Shown: positions 35,955 to 44,420 of the stretch, piece after piece
Numbering within the stretch: position 1 is the first letter of the stretch
How the letters are laid out: each line of letters begins with the position of its first letter
Assembly: GCA_045577455.1 (NCBI GenBank)
Contig: JAZNIJ010000211.1
Location: 42,690 to 106,689 of the forward strand
Source of the DNA: SIG653 sp045577455
GTDB taxonomy: Bacteria; Bacillota; Clostridia; Oscillospirales; CAG-382
DNA length: 64,000 bases
Reading direction: 5' to 3'
Position numbers and translations under genes: made by a program
Notes under the pieces: generated by a model
The model's input: the letters and a program-made list of their open reading frames with translations, nothing else
What the model was told of the DNA's origin: nothing
The model's database searches: none

Positions 35955-37040
35955 ATGTCAGACAGAGTTTTTAATTTTTCCGCGGGACCTTCCATGCTTC
36001 CATTAGATGTGCTTGAAAAAGCTTCTTCAGAGCTTTGTAACTATCACGGCTCGGGAATGAGCGTTATGGAAATGAGCCATCGTTCAGCAGTTTATGAAGA
36101 AATCATCAATTCCGCAGAAGCATCTTTAAGAAAGCTCATGAATATCCCCGATAACTATAAGGTTCTTTTTCTTCAGGGCGGTGCAACCGCACAGTTTGCG
36201 GCAATCGCAATGAATTTCATGACAAAGAACGGAAAAGCAGATTATATCGTTTCCGGTCAGTTCTCCAAAAAGGCAGCCGAAGAGGCAGCAAAGTACGGGG
36301 AAGTAAAAATCATAGCAAGCTCCAAGGATAAGAACTTTACATATGTTCCAAAGGTTGAAAGAAAAGATATATCTCCTGATGCGGACTATGTACACATTTG
36401 TTACAACAACACAATTTTCGGAACAGTTTATAACTATGTTCCTGATACAGGTGATATCCCCCTTATTGCAGATATGTCTTCCGGAATTCTTTCGCGCCCA
36501 ATTGATGTAAGCAAGTATGCTGTAATCTATGCCGGTGCTCAGAAGAACATTGGCCCTGCAGGTGTTACACTCGTTATCGTAAGAGAGGATATGCTTGGCC
36601 GTGCCGCCGCAAATACACCCGTTATTCTCAACTATACTGTTCAAGCAGAAAACGGTTCTATGTATAACACACCTCCTACATACGGAATTTACTTTGCAGG
36701 TCTTGTTTTTGACCGTCTCCTTGAAAATGGCGGACTTGAAGAAATGGAAAAGATAAATGTTGCAAAGGCAAACATCCTTTACGATTATCTTGATTCCTCC
36801 AAGATGTTCAAAGCAACTGCTGAAAAAGAACATCGTTCTCTTATGAATGCTTGCTTTGTAACAGGTGATGCAGATTTGGATAAGAAATTCTGTTCAGCCG
36901 CTGCTGCTGCCGGATTTGTTAACCTTAAAGGACACAGGTCAGTTGGCGGTATGAGAGCTTCCATTTATAATGCAATGCCAACAGAGGGCGTTGAAAAGCT
37001 CGTTGAGTTTATGAAAGCGTTTGAAAAAGAAAACGCATAA
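35955..37040 (+). CDS. serC: Phosphoserine aminotransferase
   Basis: The 361-residue PLP enzyme turns 3-phosphohydroxypyruvate into phosphoserine. It starts MSDRVFNFSAGPSMLP, and contains MEMSHRS, FLQGGATAQFAAI, DMSSGILSRPID and the Lys site YAGAQKNIGPAG (Lys near 195). HRSVGGMRASIYNAMP near the end is typical. GGATG precedes the ATG. It forms an operon with serA 14 bp downstream. Confidence 0.97.
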   Translation: MSDRVFNFSAGPSMLPLDVLEKASSELCNYHGSGMSVMEMSHRSAVYEEIINSAEASLRKLMNIPDNYKVLFLQGGATAQFAAIAMNFMTKNGKADYIVSGQFSKKAAEEAAKYGEVKIIASSKDKNFTYVPKVERKDISPDADYVHICYNNTIFGTVYNYVPDTGDIPLIADMSSGILSRPIDVSKYAVIYAGAQKNIGPAGVTLVIVREDMLGRAAANTPVILNYTVQAENGSMYNTPPTYGIYFAGLVFDRLLENGGLEEMEKINVAKANILYDYLDSSKMFKATAEKEHRSLMNACFVTGDADLDKKFCSAAAAAGFVNLKGHRSVGGMRASIYNAMPTEGVEKLVEFMKAFEKENA

Positions 37041-37054
37041 CAGCGGAGGGAAAA

Positions 37055-38215
37055 ATGAAAAATATAAAGCTGCTCAATAAAATAAGCAAATTTGGAACAG
37101 ATAAATTCTGCTCTGCAAAATATAATGTTTCGGAAACCATTGAAGCTCCTGATGCAATTATGGTTCGCTCGGCAGCGATGCACGATATGGAGTTTGGAAA
37201 AGAACTTCTTGCAATTGCCCGTTGTGGCGCAGGCGTTAACAACATTCCTTACGACAGATGTGCGGATGAAGGCATCGTTGTTTTTAATACTCCCGGAGCT
37301 AACGCAAACGGTGTTAAAGAGCTTGCAATTGCTTCATTACTTCTCGCTTCTCGTGATATCGTTGGCGGCATCGAATGGGCAAACAGTCTTGCAGGCACCG
37401 AAGATGTTGCGAAGGCAGTTGAAAAAGGAAAATCTGCTTTTGTAGGGCCTGAGCTTAAAGGCAAAACTTTGGGTGTTATCGGTTTGGGCGCAATTGGTGG
37501 AATGGTTGCAAATGCAGCTGCATCCCTCGGAATGAATGTTCTCGGATGCGACCCTTATATGACGGTTGATTCCGCATGGCGTCTTTCTTCCGATGTTAAA
37601 AAGGCAGAAACTTTTGAGGCGGTTTACGCTGAAAGTGATTATATTTCCATTCATGTTCCTGCAACTCCAAAAACAAAGGGAATGATAAATGCAGCTTCTA
37701 TGGCAATTATGAAGGATGGTGTGAGAATCATCAACCTTTCAAGAGCAGACCTCGTTAATATCAACGATATGAAAGCAGCTCTTGAATCAGGTAAGGTTGC
37801 AAGATATGTTACCGATTTCCCCAATAACGAAACAATTGGCGTTAAAGGAATCGTTGCAACTCCTCATTTGGGTGCTTCCACTCCTGAATCTGAAGATAAC
37901 TGTGCAATTATGGCTGCAGAGGAGCTTATCGATTTTATCGAAAATGGAAACATCAGACATAGCGTGAACTATCCCGATGCCGTACTTGCTAAAAGCGGTG
38001 AAAAGAGAATTATTGTTCTCCATGAAAATGTTCCCAATACCATAAACGGAATTACAGGAATAGTTGGTAAAGATGGAATCAACATCGAAGGCATGATAAA
38101 TGCTTCTAAAAACACAAAAGCATGTACTTTGATTGATACGAATTCCGATATTACCGAACAAATAATTGCTGATATTTCTGCAATTGAAGGCGTTATAAGA
38201 GTAAGAGTTATTTAA
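37055..38215 (+). CDS. serA: D-3-phosphoglycerate dehydrogenase with ACT domain
   Basis: The 386-residue enzyme makes the first step of serine synthesis. It has RCGAGVNNIPYD, the NAD motif GVIGLGAIGGMVANAA at about 144-159 and the catalytic His in ATPHLGASTPESEDN (near 272). A C-terminal ACT domain (about 317-386: HENVPNTINGITGIV) suggests serine feedback. It lacks the extra intervening domain of long SerA forms. AGCGGAGGG precedes the ATG. Together with serC it makes phosphoserine; no serB is nearby. Confidence 0.96.
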   Translation: MKNIKLLNKISKFGTDKFCSAKYNVSETIEAPDAIMVRSAAMHDMEFGKELLAIARCGAGVNNIPYDRCADEGIVVFNTPGANANGVKELAIASLLLASRDIVGGIEWANSLAGTEDVAKAVEKGKSAFVGPELKGKTLGVIGLGAIGGMVANAAASLGMNVLGCDPYMTVDSAWRLSSDVKKAETFEAVYAESDYISIHVPATPKTKGMINAASMAIMKDGVRIINLSRADLVNINDMKAALESGKVARYVTDFPNNETIGVKGIVATPHLGASTPESEDNCAIMAAEELIDFIENGNIRHSVNYPDAVLAKSGEKRIIVLHENVPNTINGITGIVGKDGINIEGMINASKNTKACTLIDTNSDITEQIIADISAIEGVIRVRVI

Positions 38216-38222
38216 TAAAATT

Positions 38223-38252
38223 GGCGGTGAGTTCTTTTTTCACCGCCTTTTT
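38223..38252 (+). terminator. Terminator of serC-serA
   Basis: GGCGGTGA pairs with TCACCGCC across a nine-base T-rich loop, followed by TTTTT. Confidence 0.9.
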
Positions 38253-38312
38253 ATAAAAATGATTTTAATAAAAAAATAACATTAAAATCGAAAAATATAT
38301 AACCTGATAATT

Positions 38313-39152
38313 ATGAAGATAAATAAAATGAAAATTTCGGTTTCGTCATATAGCTTCAGCCAGCTTTTGAAAAGCGGAGAATATAACCAGCTTACGGTTA
38401 TTCCTCTTGCCGCAGAGCTTGGGTTTGAAGGTATTGAGTTTACAGATCTTGAGCCGCCACAGGGAATTTCAGAAAACGAATTTGCTGTTTTGATAAAAGA
38501 AGAAGCGAAGCGAGTTGGTATTGAAATTGTTTCATATACTGTTGGTGCAAATCTTCTTGCGGAAGACAGTGAGGCGGAAATCAAGCGTCTTTTCGGTAAG
38601 GTTGATACGGCGGAGATTCTTGGTGCAAAGCTCTTGCGCCATGATGCGTATTTTGGTTTTCCCCAAAATGCTCCCAAAGGTGCAGACTTTGAATATTACC
38701 TTAAAAAAACAGCGGATGGTTTCAGGAGAGTAACTGAATACGCCGAGAAAAAGGAGATAAAGACTTGCACGGAGAATCATGGACTTATTTGCCAAGCGCC
38801 TGAGAGGGTGAAAGCAATCATTGAGGCGGTTAATCATAAAAACTTTGGCTGGCTTCTTGATATCGGAAATTTTCTTTGCGTTGATTATGACCCATTGAAA
38901 GCGGTTAAAATCGGAGCAGAATACGCTTTCCATGTTCATGCAAAGGATTTTAATCTCAGAGAGGGTAAAAGAGGAATTGAGGCAATAATGGGGGCAAGAA
39001 TAGGAAAAGGCGTTGTTCCTGTGAAAGATTGCCTTGAGGTTATTTTCAAAAGTGGCTATAATGGTTTTGTTTGTGTTGAATATGAAGGAAGCGAACCTAC
39101 CGTTAGTGCCTTAAAGGAAAGTATAGAATTCCTGAAAGAAATGAAATTTTAA
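38313..39152 (+). CDS. Sugar-phosphate isomerase/epimerase (xylose-isomerase-like TIM barrel)
   Basis: The 279-residue protein has the AP-endonuclease-2-like TIM barrel. Phrases include ISVSSYSFSQLL at the start, AELGFEGIEFTDLE, LLRHDAYFG, KTCTENHGL, WLLDIGNFL, FHVHAKDF and GFVCVEYEGSEP, the last three carrying metal ligands. Family members interconvert keto-inositols or sugars (IolE/IolI, epimerases). It lies 27 bp before a Gfo/Idh/MocA oxidoreductase, a common pairing in sugar or inositol use. Ribosome site is weak; the in-frame ATG at 38328 is an alternative. Confidence 0.85.
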   Translation: MKINKMKISVSSYSFSQLLKSGEYNQLTVIPLAAELGFEGIEFTDLEPPQGISENEFAVLIKEEAKRVGIEIVSYTVGANLLAEDSEAEIKRLFGKVDTAEILGAKLLRHDAYFGFPQNAPKGADFEYYLKKTADGFRRVTEYAEKKEIKTCTENHGLICQAPERVKAIIEAVNHKNFGWLLDIGNFLCVDYDPLKAVKIGAEYAFHVHAKDFNLREGKRGIEAIMGARIGKGVVPVKDCLEVIFKSGYNGFVCVEYEGSEPTVSALKESIEFLKEMKF

Positions 39153-39178
39153 AATTAAAAAATATTTGAGGTATTGTT

Positions 39179-40237
39179 ATGGAAAAAATTAAGGTTGGTG
39201 TAATTGGCGTTGGTGGTATCTCCGGTGTTCATATTGATGCGTACAAGAAGAACCCCAATGTTGAGCTTTGCGCATTTTGTGATATTGATGAAGACAGAGT
39301 AAAAAGAAAAGCAGAGCACCATGGCGTTAAAGGCGTATATACAGATGTAAACGAAATGCTGGCAAAGGAAGAGCTTGATGCAGTTAGCGTTTGCACATGG
39401 AACAGTGCCCACGCTGAATGTGCTATTGCAGCTCTTAAAGCGGGAAAACACGTTCTTTGCGAAAAGCCAATGGCGATGAATGTTGAACAGGCACTTGAAA
39501 TGGAAAAAGCTGCTAAAGAAAGCGGAAAGCTCTTGATGGTTGGCTTTGTTCGCCGTTACGGAAATGATATGAGAATTCTTAAGGATTATATAGATAACGA
39601 CTATTTCGGTGAGCTTTACTATGCAAAGGCAACATATCTCCGCAGAAACGGAAACCCAGGCGGTTGGTTTGGTGATTCTTCCCGTTCAGGTGGCGGACCT
39701 CTTATCGACTTGGGAGTTCATGTTATTGACTTTGTAAGATATGCTTTTGGAAATCCTAAGCCCGTATCTGTTTACGGCGTTACTTTCAAAAAGCTGGGCA
39801 ACCGCCCCGATGTAAAGGGATTCAGCGGATATGCCTCCGAAAGCAAGGGAGAAAATGATATCTGTGATGTTGAAGATATGGCTTCTGTTTTAATTCGTTT
39901 TGACAACGGAGCGGCACTTAATATAGAAACGAGCTTCACCCTTAACTTGAAAGACGATGAAGGCAAAATTCAGCTTTTCGGAACAAAAGCAGGTGCTTGC
40001 ATCAATCCTGAACTTGAACTTTACACTAATATCAATGGCTATATGACAGATGTTAAATTTAAAACACAAACTGCACTTTCATTTGGCGGATTGTTTGAAG
40101 GTGAAATAAACCATTTTGTTGATTGTATTCTTGGCAAAGCAGAATGTATAAGCCCTGCAGAAGATGGCGTTGAGCTTATGAGAATTCTTTCTGCCGCATA
40201 TGAATCTGCAAGAACAGGACACGAAGTGATTTTATAA
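39179..40237 (+). CDS. Gfo/Idh/MocA-family NAD(P)-dependent oxidoreductase
   Basis: The 352-residue enzyme starts with the Rossmann motif VGVIGVGGISGVHIDAY and has the family EKP motif in HVLCEKPMAMN (Lys near 96) and GGGPLIDLGVHVIDF with the conserved Asp/His. It oxidises or reduces a sugar or cyclitol; the exact substrate is open. TTGAGG lies before the ATG. It is cotranscribed with the TIM-barrel gene and ends at the terminator at 40274. Confidence 0.92.
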   Translation: MEKIKVGVIGVGGISGVHIDAYKKNPNVELCAFCDIDEDRVKRKAEHHGVKGVYTDVNEMLAKEELDAVSVCTWNSAHAECAIAALKAGKHVLCEKPMAMNVEQALEMEKAAKESGKLLMVGFVRRYGNDMRILKDYIDNDYFGELYYAKATYLRRNGNPGGWFGDSSRSGGGPLIDLGVHVIDFVRYAFGNPKPVSVYGVTFKKLGNRPDVKGFSGYASESKGENDICDVEDMASVLIRFDNGAALNIETSFTLNLKDDEGKIQLFGTKAGACINPELELYTNINGYMTDVKFKTQTALSFGGLFEGEINHFVDCILGKAECISPAEDGVELMRILSAAYESARTGHEVIL

Positions 40238-40273
40238 TAAATGAATATAAACTTCGTAAGATGAGTTTTTATG

Positions 40274-40304
40274 GCGTGGCGGTTTAATAACTGCCACGCT
40301 GTTT
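40274..40304 (+). terminator. Terminator of the sugar gene pair
   Basis: GCGTGGC pairs with GCCACGC (inner GT/AC steps), then TGTTTTG. Confidence 0.8.
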
Positions 40305-40380
40305 TGCATTAAAGGGAGGCAAAACAACGAAACTTAATAAAACGTTTACAAAATATACCTTATTTTTACCTTGTTTGGTA

Positions 40381-40409
40381 TTGACAAACTCGGAAAAGTA
40401 TGGTAACAT
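40381..40409 (+). promoter_or_regulatory. Promoter and long leader of rpoBC
   Basis: TTGACA (40381-40386) and TAACAT (40404-40409), 17 bases apart. The leader to the rpoB ATG runs about 270 bases (40416-40684) and holds no gene; a small stem (TTGCC-ATC / GAT-GGGCAA) sits at about 40424-40446. No rplJ or rplL gene precedes rpoB. Confidence 0.8.
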
Positions 40410-40684
40410 ATCATGCTGAGCTTGCCATCGAGTTTGATGGGCAAAAAAACGGGTAAAAGCAAGGAAAAACATGCAAAAAAGAGCCGATTTTAAGGATTAA
40501 CAGCTGTAAAACGGCAACAACTATGTTTTTAAAATTATTTTCTAAAAATTTTAATATTTTAAAAGCCAATGGGTTGAAATTTTTGCTGTTTTGCGTGCGT
40601 AGAAAAAACTTGTCTTTTGCAAGAAAGAAAGAAGTTCCGTTTGGGCGAGAGCTTTGTGACAATAACGAAGGAGTGATTGTGTAA

Positions 40685-43600
40685 ATGGTTAAAAGCTGTA
40701 AGTTGGGCAGAAATGAAAGAATGTCATTTTCAAAGCATGAAGAAGTGCTTGAAATGCCGGATCTTATAGAGATTCAAAAAAAGTCCTTCAAAGAGTTTAT
40801 CGAAAAGGGAATAAGAGAGGTTCTTGAAGATGTTTCTCCGATGACGGATTATTCGGGGAATCTTATCATTGAATTCTATGATTATTCTTTGAGCGATACT
40901 CCCAGATTTTCCGTTGAAGAATGTAAGGAAAGAGATGTAGACTATTCTGTGCGTTTCACAGTTAAAGCGCGTCTCATCAATAAGGCAACAGGTCATATTA
41001 TTAACCAAAATGAAATCTTCATGGGTAATTTCCCAATGATGACGGATGGCGGTACATTTATTATCAACGGTGCAGAAAGAGTTATCGTTTCTCAGATAGT
41101 TCGTTCACCCGGTGCATATTATGAAAGCACCAGCGACAAAAACGGTAAAGAGCTGTTCTCTGCAACCATCATTCCTTACAGAGGAGCATGGCTTGAATAT
41201 GAAACTGATGCATCCGATGTATTTTATGTAAGAATAGATAAAAACAGAAAGCTCCCTGTAACTGTTCTTCTCAGGGCTTTTGGCCTTGGCGAGGACGAGC
41301 AGATTTACGAGCTTTTCGGAAAAGAAGAAAAGCTGGTCAGAACAGCTGAAAAAGATGTTTCGGTTTCCGAATCCTTGAAATACAGAACTTCACCCTCTGA
41401 CGAGGCGTTGAAGGAAATATATAAAAAGCTCCGTCCGGGAGACCCTCCAATAGTTGAGAGCGCCCAGGTACTTTTGAATAACCTTTTCTTTGATACGAAG
41501 CGCTATGAAATATCTTCTGTAGGTAGATATAAGTTCAATAAGAAGTTGGGTCTTGCAAAGCGTATTGTTGGACTTACTCTTTCAGAACCTGCAGTTTCAC
41601 CAATAACAGGTGAAGTTGTTGCTATGCCTGGCAGCAAGCTCACAAGAGAAGAAGCGGAGCTTATTGAAGATAGCGGCATTTGGAGAGTTGTTGTAGATAC
41701 AGAAGACGAAGAAGGTATCGTTGTTTTCTCTAACAAAACTGTTGATGCTGAAAAAATTTGTGGAATATCCAATGAAGAATTGGGCATTTCCGAAAAAGTT
41801 AGCTTAGACCCATTTATGGAAATCCTTTCAACGGTTGGAACATCCAATGTTGAAGAATTAAGAAGTGCTATCAGAGAAAGATATGATGACCTCGTTGCAA
41901 AGCATATCACTCTTGATGATATTTTTGCTTCTATTAACTATATGCTTAACTTAAGCCATGGTGTTGGAAACTGTGATGATATAGACCACCTTGGCAATAG
42001 AAGACTCCGTTCTGTTGGCGAGTTATTGCTCAACCAGCTCAGAATCGGTTTCTCAAGAATGGACAGAAATGTTAAGGATAAAATGAATGTTCAGAACATG
42101 GAATCCGTAACAGTTCAGTCTCTTATCAATACAAGACCAATTTCTGCCGCAATAAGAAATTTCTTTGGTTCGTCTCCTCTTTCTCAGTTTATGGATCAGA
42201 CAAACCCATTGGCAGAGTTAACTCATAAGCGTCGTTTGTCTGCATTGGGTCCCGGTGGCTTGAGCAGAGACAGAGCATCCTTTGAGGTTCGAGACGTTCA
42301 CTACACCCATTACGGCCGTATGTGTCCTATCGAAACCCCTGAAGGTCCTAACATTGGTCTTATTTCCTACCTTTCAACATATGCAAAGGTAAACAAGTTC
42401 GGATTTATCGAAGCTCCTTACAGAGTTGTTAAAGACGGAATTGTTACAAAAGAGATAAAATATCTCACAGCAGACGAAGAAGACGATTGCGTTGTTGCAA
42501 CAGCGGACGAAATGATCGATGAAAACGGCAACTTCATCAATAAGAGAGTTGTTTGCCGTCATAGAGACTTCATTGGCGAATTTGAGCCACAAGAAGTTGA
42601 TATGATGGACGTTTCTGCAAAGATGGTTGTTTCCGTTGCAACTGCAATGATTCCATTCCTTGAAAATGACGATAACTCCAGAGCACTTATGGGTTCTAAC
42701 ATGCAGAAGCAGGCAGTTCCGCTTATGATAACAGAATCCCCTATAGTTGCAACTGGTATGGAATATAAAGCTGCAAAGGATTCTTGGGTAATGATTCACG
42801 CTGTTAAAGATGGTGTAGTTGAATCCGTTACCGCAGACAGAGTTATCACTCGTGCTGAAGATGGCACAAAGAATGTTTATAAACTCACAAAGTTCAAGCG
42901 TTCAAATCAGGGTACTTGTGTGAACCAGAGACCTGTTGTTAAGAAGGGTGAAATGGTTAAGGTTGGTGACCTTATCGCAGACGGACCTTCAACCTCCAAC
43001 GGTGAAGTTTCTCTCGGTAAAAACGTTCTCATTGGCTTTATGACATGGGAAGGTTATAACTATGAAGACGCTGTTCTTCTTAATGAACGCCTTGTTAGAG
43101 ATGATGTATATACCTCAATACATATTGAGGAGTATATGTGTGAATCAAGAGACACCAAATTAGGACCCGAAGAAATCACAAGAGATATTCCTAATGTTGG
43201 TGATGCAGTTCTTGAAAACTTGGATGAAAACGGAATTATCCGTATAGGCGCAGAGGTTCGTTCAGGCGATATCCTTGTTGGTAAGGTAACTCCAAAGGGA
43301 GAAACAGAGCTTACTCCCGATGAAAGACTCCTCAGAGCTATTTTTGGTGAAAAGGCAAGAGATGTAAGAGATACATCCCTTAAACTTCCTCATGGTGAAC
43401 AGGGTATCGTTCTTGATGTTAAAGAATTCTCAAGAGACGATTGCGATGTACTTCAACCTGGTGTTATCAAGGTTGTAAGAGTATATATTGCTCAGAAGCG
43501 TAAGATTTCCGTTGGAGACAAAATGGCTGGTCGTCACGGAAATAAGGGTGTTATTTCAAGAATACTTCCGTCTGAAGATATGCCTTTCCTTCCTGACGGA

Positions 43601-44401
43601 ACACCTCTCGATATCGTTCTTAACCCACTTGGCGTTCCTTCCCGTATGAACATCGGACAGGTTCTCGAAGTTCATCTTGGTATAGCCGCAAAGAAATTGG
43701 GCTGGAAAGTTATGACACCTGTATTTGACGGTGCAAACGAGAGAGATATTGCAGAATGTCTCAGAATGGCGGGTCTCCGTGATGACGGTAAAACAATCCT
43801 TTATGACGGTAGAACGGGTGAGCCATTTGATAACCCTGTAACAGTTGGTTATGTTTACTTCCTTAAGCTCCATCACTTGGTTGATGATAAGATTCACGCA
43901 AGATCAACGGGTCCATATTCACTTGTAACACAGCAGCCATTGGGCGGTAAAGCACAGTTTGGTGGTCAGCGTTTCGGTGAAATGGAAGTTTGGGCATTGG
44001 AAGCATACGGTGCTGCATATACATTGCAGGAAATTCTTACAGTTAAATCCGATGATATCAAAGGCCGTCTTAAGGCATTCCAGGCAATCGTTGAGGGCAG
44101 AAACATTCCTAAACCAGGTGTTCCTGCATCCTTCAAGGTTCTTGTTAAGGAATTGCAGTCTCTTGGTCTTGATATCAGGGTATTTGATAAAGACGATGTT
44201 GAAATAGATCTTAAAGACTATTCCGACGAAAATGAGAGTCCTATCAACAAGAGCGAAGAATTTGATGACGCTTTGTTGGGCGAGGGCGTTATGGATGGCG
44301 ATTTTGACGGAATGCAGGATGTTGACCAAGACAGCGATCTTTCCGACGAAAGCGAAAGCTATTCCGCAGAAGATGAATCATTCGATTCTGATAATTATTG
44401 A
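40685..44401 (+). CDS. rpoB: RNA polymerase beta subunit
   Basis: The 1238-residue subunit contains the rifampicin region (SPLSQFMDQTNPLAELTHKR, RRLSALGPGGLSRDRA) with no sign of a resistance change, and the C-terminal HARSTGPYSLVTQQPLGGKA. The tail after about residue 1180 is a long Asp/Glu/Ser run (DSDLSDESESYSAEDES) which is longer than in most homologues. GAAGGAGTG precedes the ATG. It is followed by rpoC after 19 bp. Confidence 0.98.
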   Translation: MVKSCKLGRNERMSFSKHEEVLEMPDLIEIQKKSFKEFIEKGIREVLEDVSPMTDYSGNLIIEFYDYSLSDTPRFSVEECKERDVDYSVRFTVKARLINKATGHIINQNEIFMGNFPMMTDGGTFIINGAERVIVSQIVRSPGAYYESTSDKNGKELFSATIIPYRGAWLEYETDASDVFYVRIDKNRKLPVTVLLRAFGLGEDEQIYELFGKEEKLVRTAEKDVSVSESLKYRTSPSDEALKEIYKKLRPGDPPIVESAQVLLNNLFFDTKRYEISSVGRYKFNKKLGLAKRIVGLTLSEPAVSPITGEVVAMPGSKLTREEAELIEDSGIWRVVVDTEDEEGIVVFSNKTVDAEKICGISNEELGISEKVSLDPFMEILSTVGTSNVEELRSAIRERYDDLVAKHITLDDIFASINYMLNLSHGVGNCDDIDHLGNRRLRSVGELLLNQLRIGFSRMDRNVKDKMNVQNMESVTVQSLINTRPISAAIRNFFGSSPLSQFMDQTNPLAELTHKRRLSALGPGGLSRDRASFEVRDVHYTHYGRMCPIETPEGPNIGLISYLSTYAKVNKFGFIEAPYRVVKDGIVTKEIKYLTADEEDDCVVATADEMIDENGNFINKRVVCRHRDFIGEFEPQEVDMMDVSAKMVVSVATAMIPFLENDDNSRALMGSNMQKQAVPLMITESPIVATGMEYKAAKDSWVMIHAVKDGVVESVTADRVITRAEDGTKNVYKLTKFKRSNQGTCVNQRPVVKKGEMVKVGDLIADGPSTSNGEVSLGKNVLIGFMTWEGYNYEDAVLLNERLVRDDVYTSIHIEEYMCESRDTKLGPEEITRDIPNVGDAVLENLDENGIIRIGAEVRSGDILVGKVTPKGETELTPDERLLRAIFGEKARDVRDTSLKLPHGEQGIVLDVKEFSRDDCDVLQPGVIKVVRVYIAQKRKISVGDKMAGRHGNKGVISRILPSEDMPFLPDGTPLDIVLNPLGVPSRMNIGQVLEVHLGIAAKKLGWKVMTPVFDGANERDIAECLRMAGLRDDGKTILYDGRTGEPFDNPVTVGYVYFLKLHHLVDDKIHARSTGPYSLVTQQPLGGKAQFGGQRFGEMEVWALEAYGAAYTLQEILTVKSDDIKGRLKAFQAIVEGRNIPKPGVPASFKVLVKELQSLGLDIRVFDKDDVEIDLKDYSDENESPINKSEEFDDALLGEGVMDGDFDGMQDVDQDSDLSDESESYSAEDESFDSDNY

Positions 44402-44420
44402 TATAAGGAGGTAGTGACAC

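Noticed and set aside
36126..36833. Minus-strand open frame inside serC
   Set aside because: Shadow of a canonical enzyme gene; no start signal and Cys/Ile/Asn-rich nonsense content.
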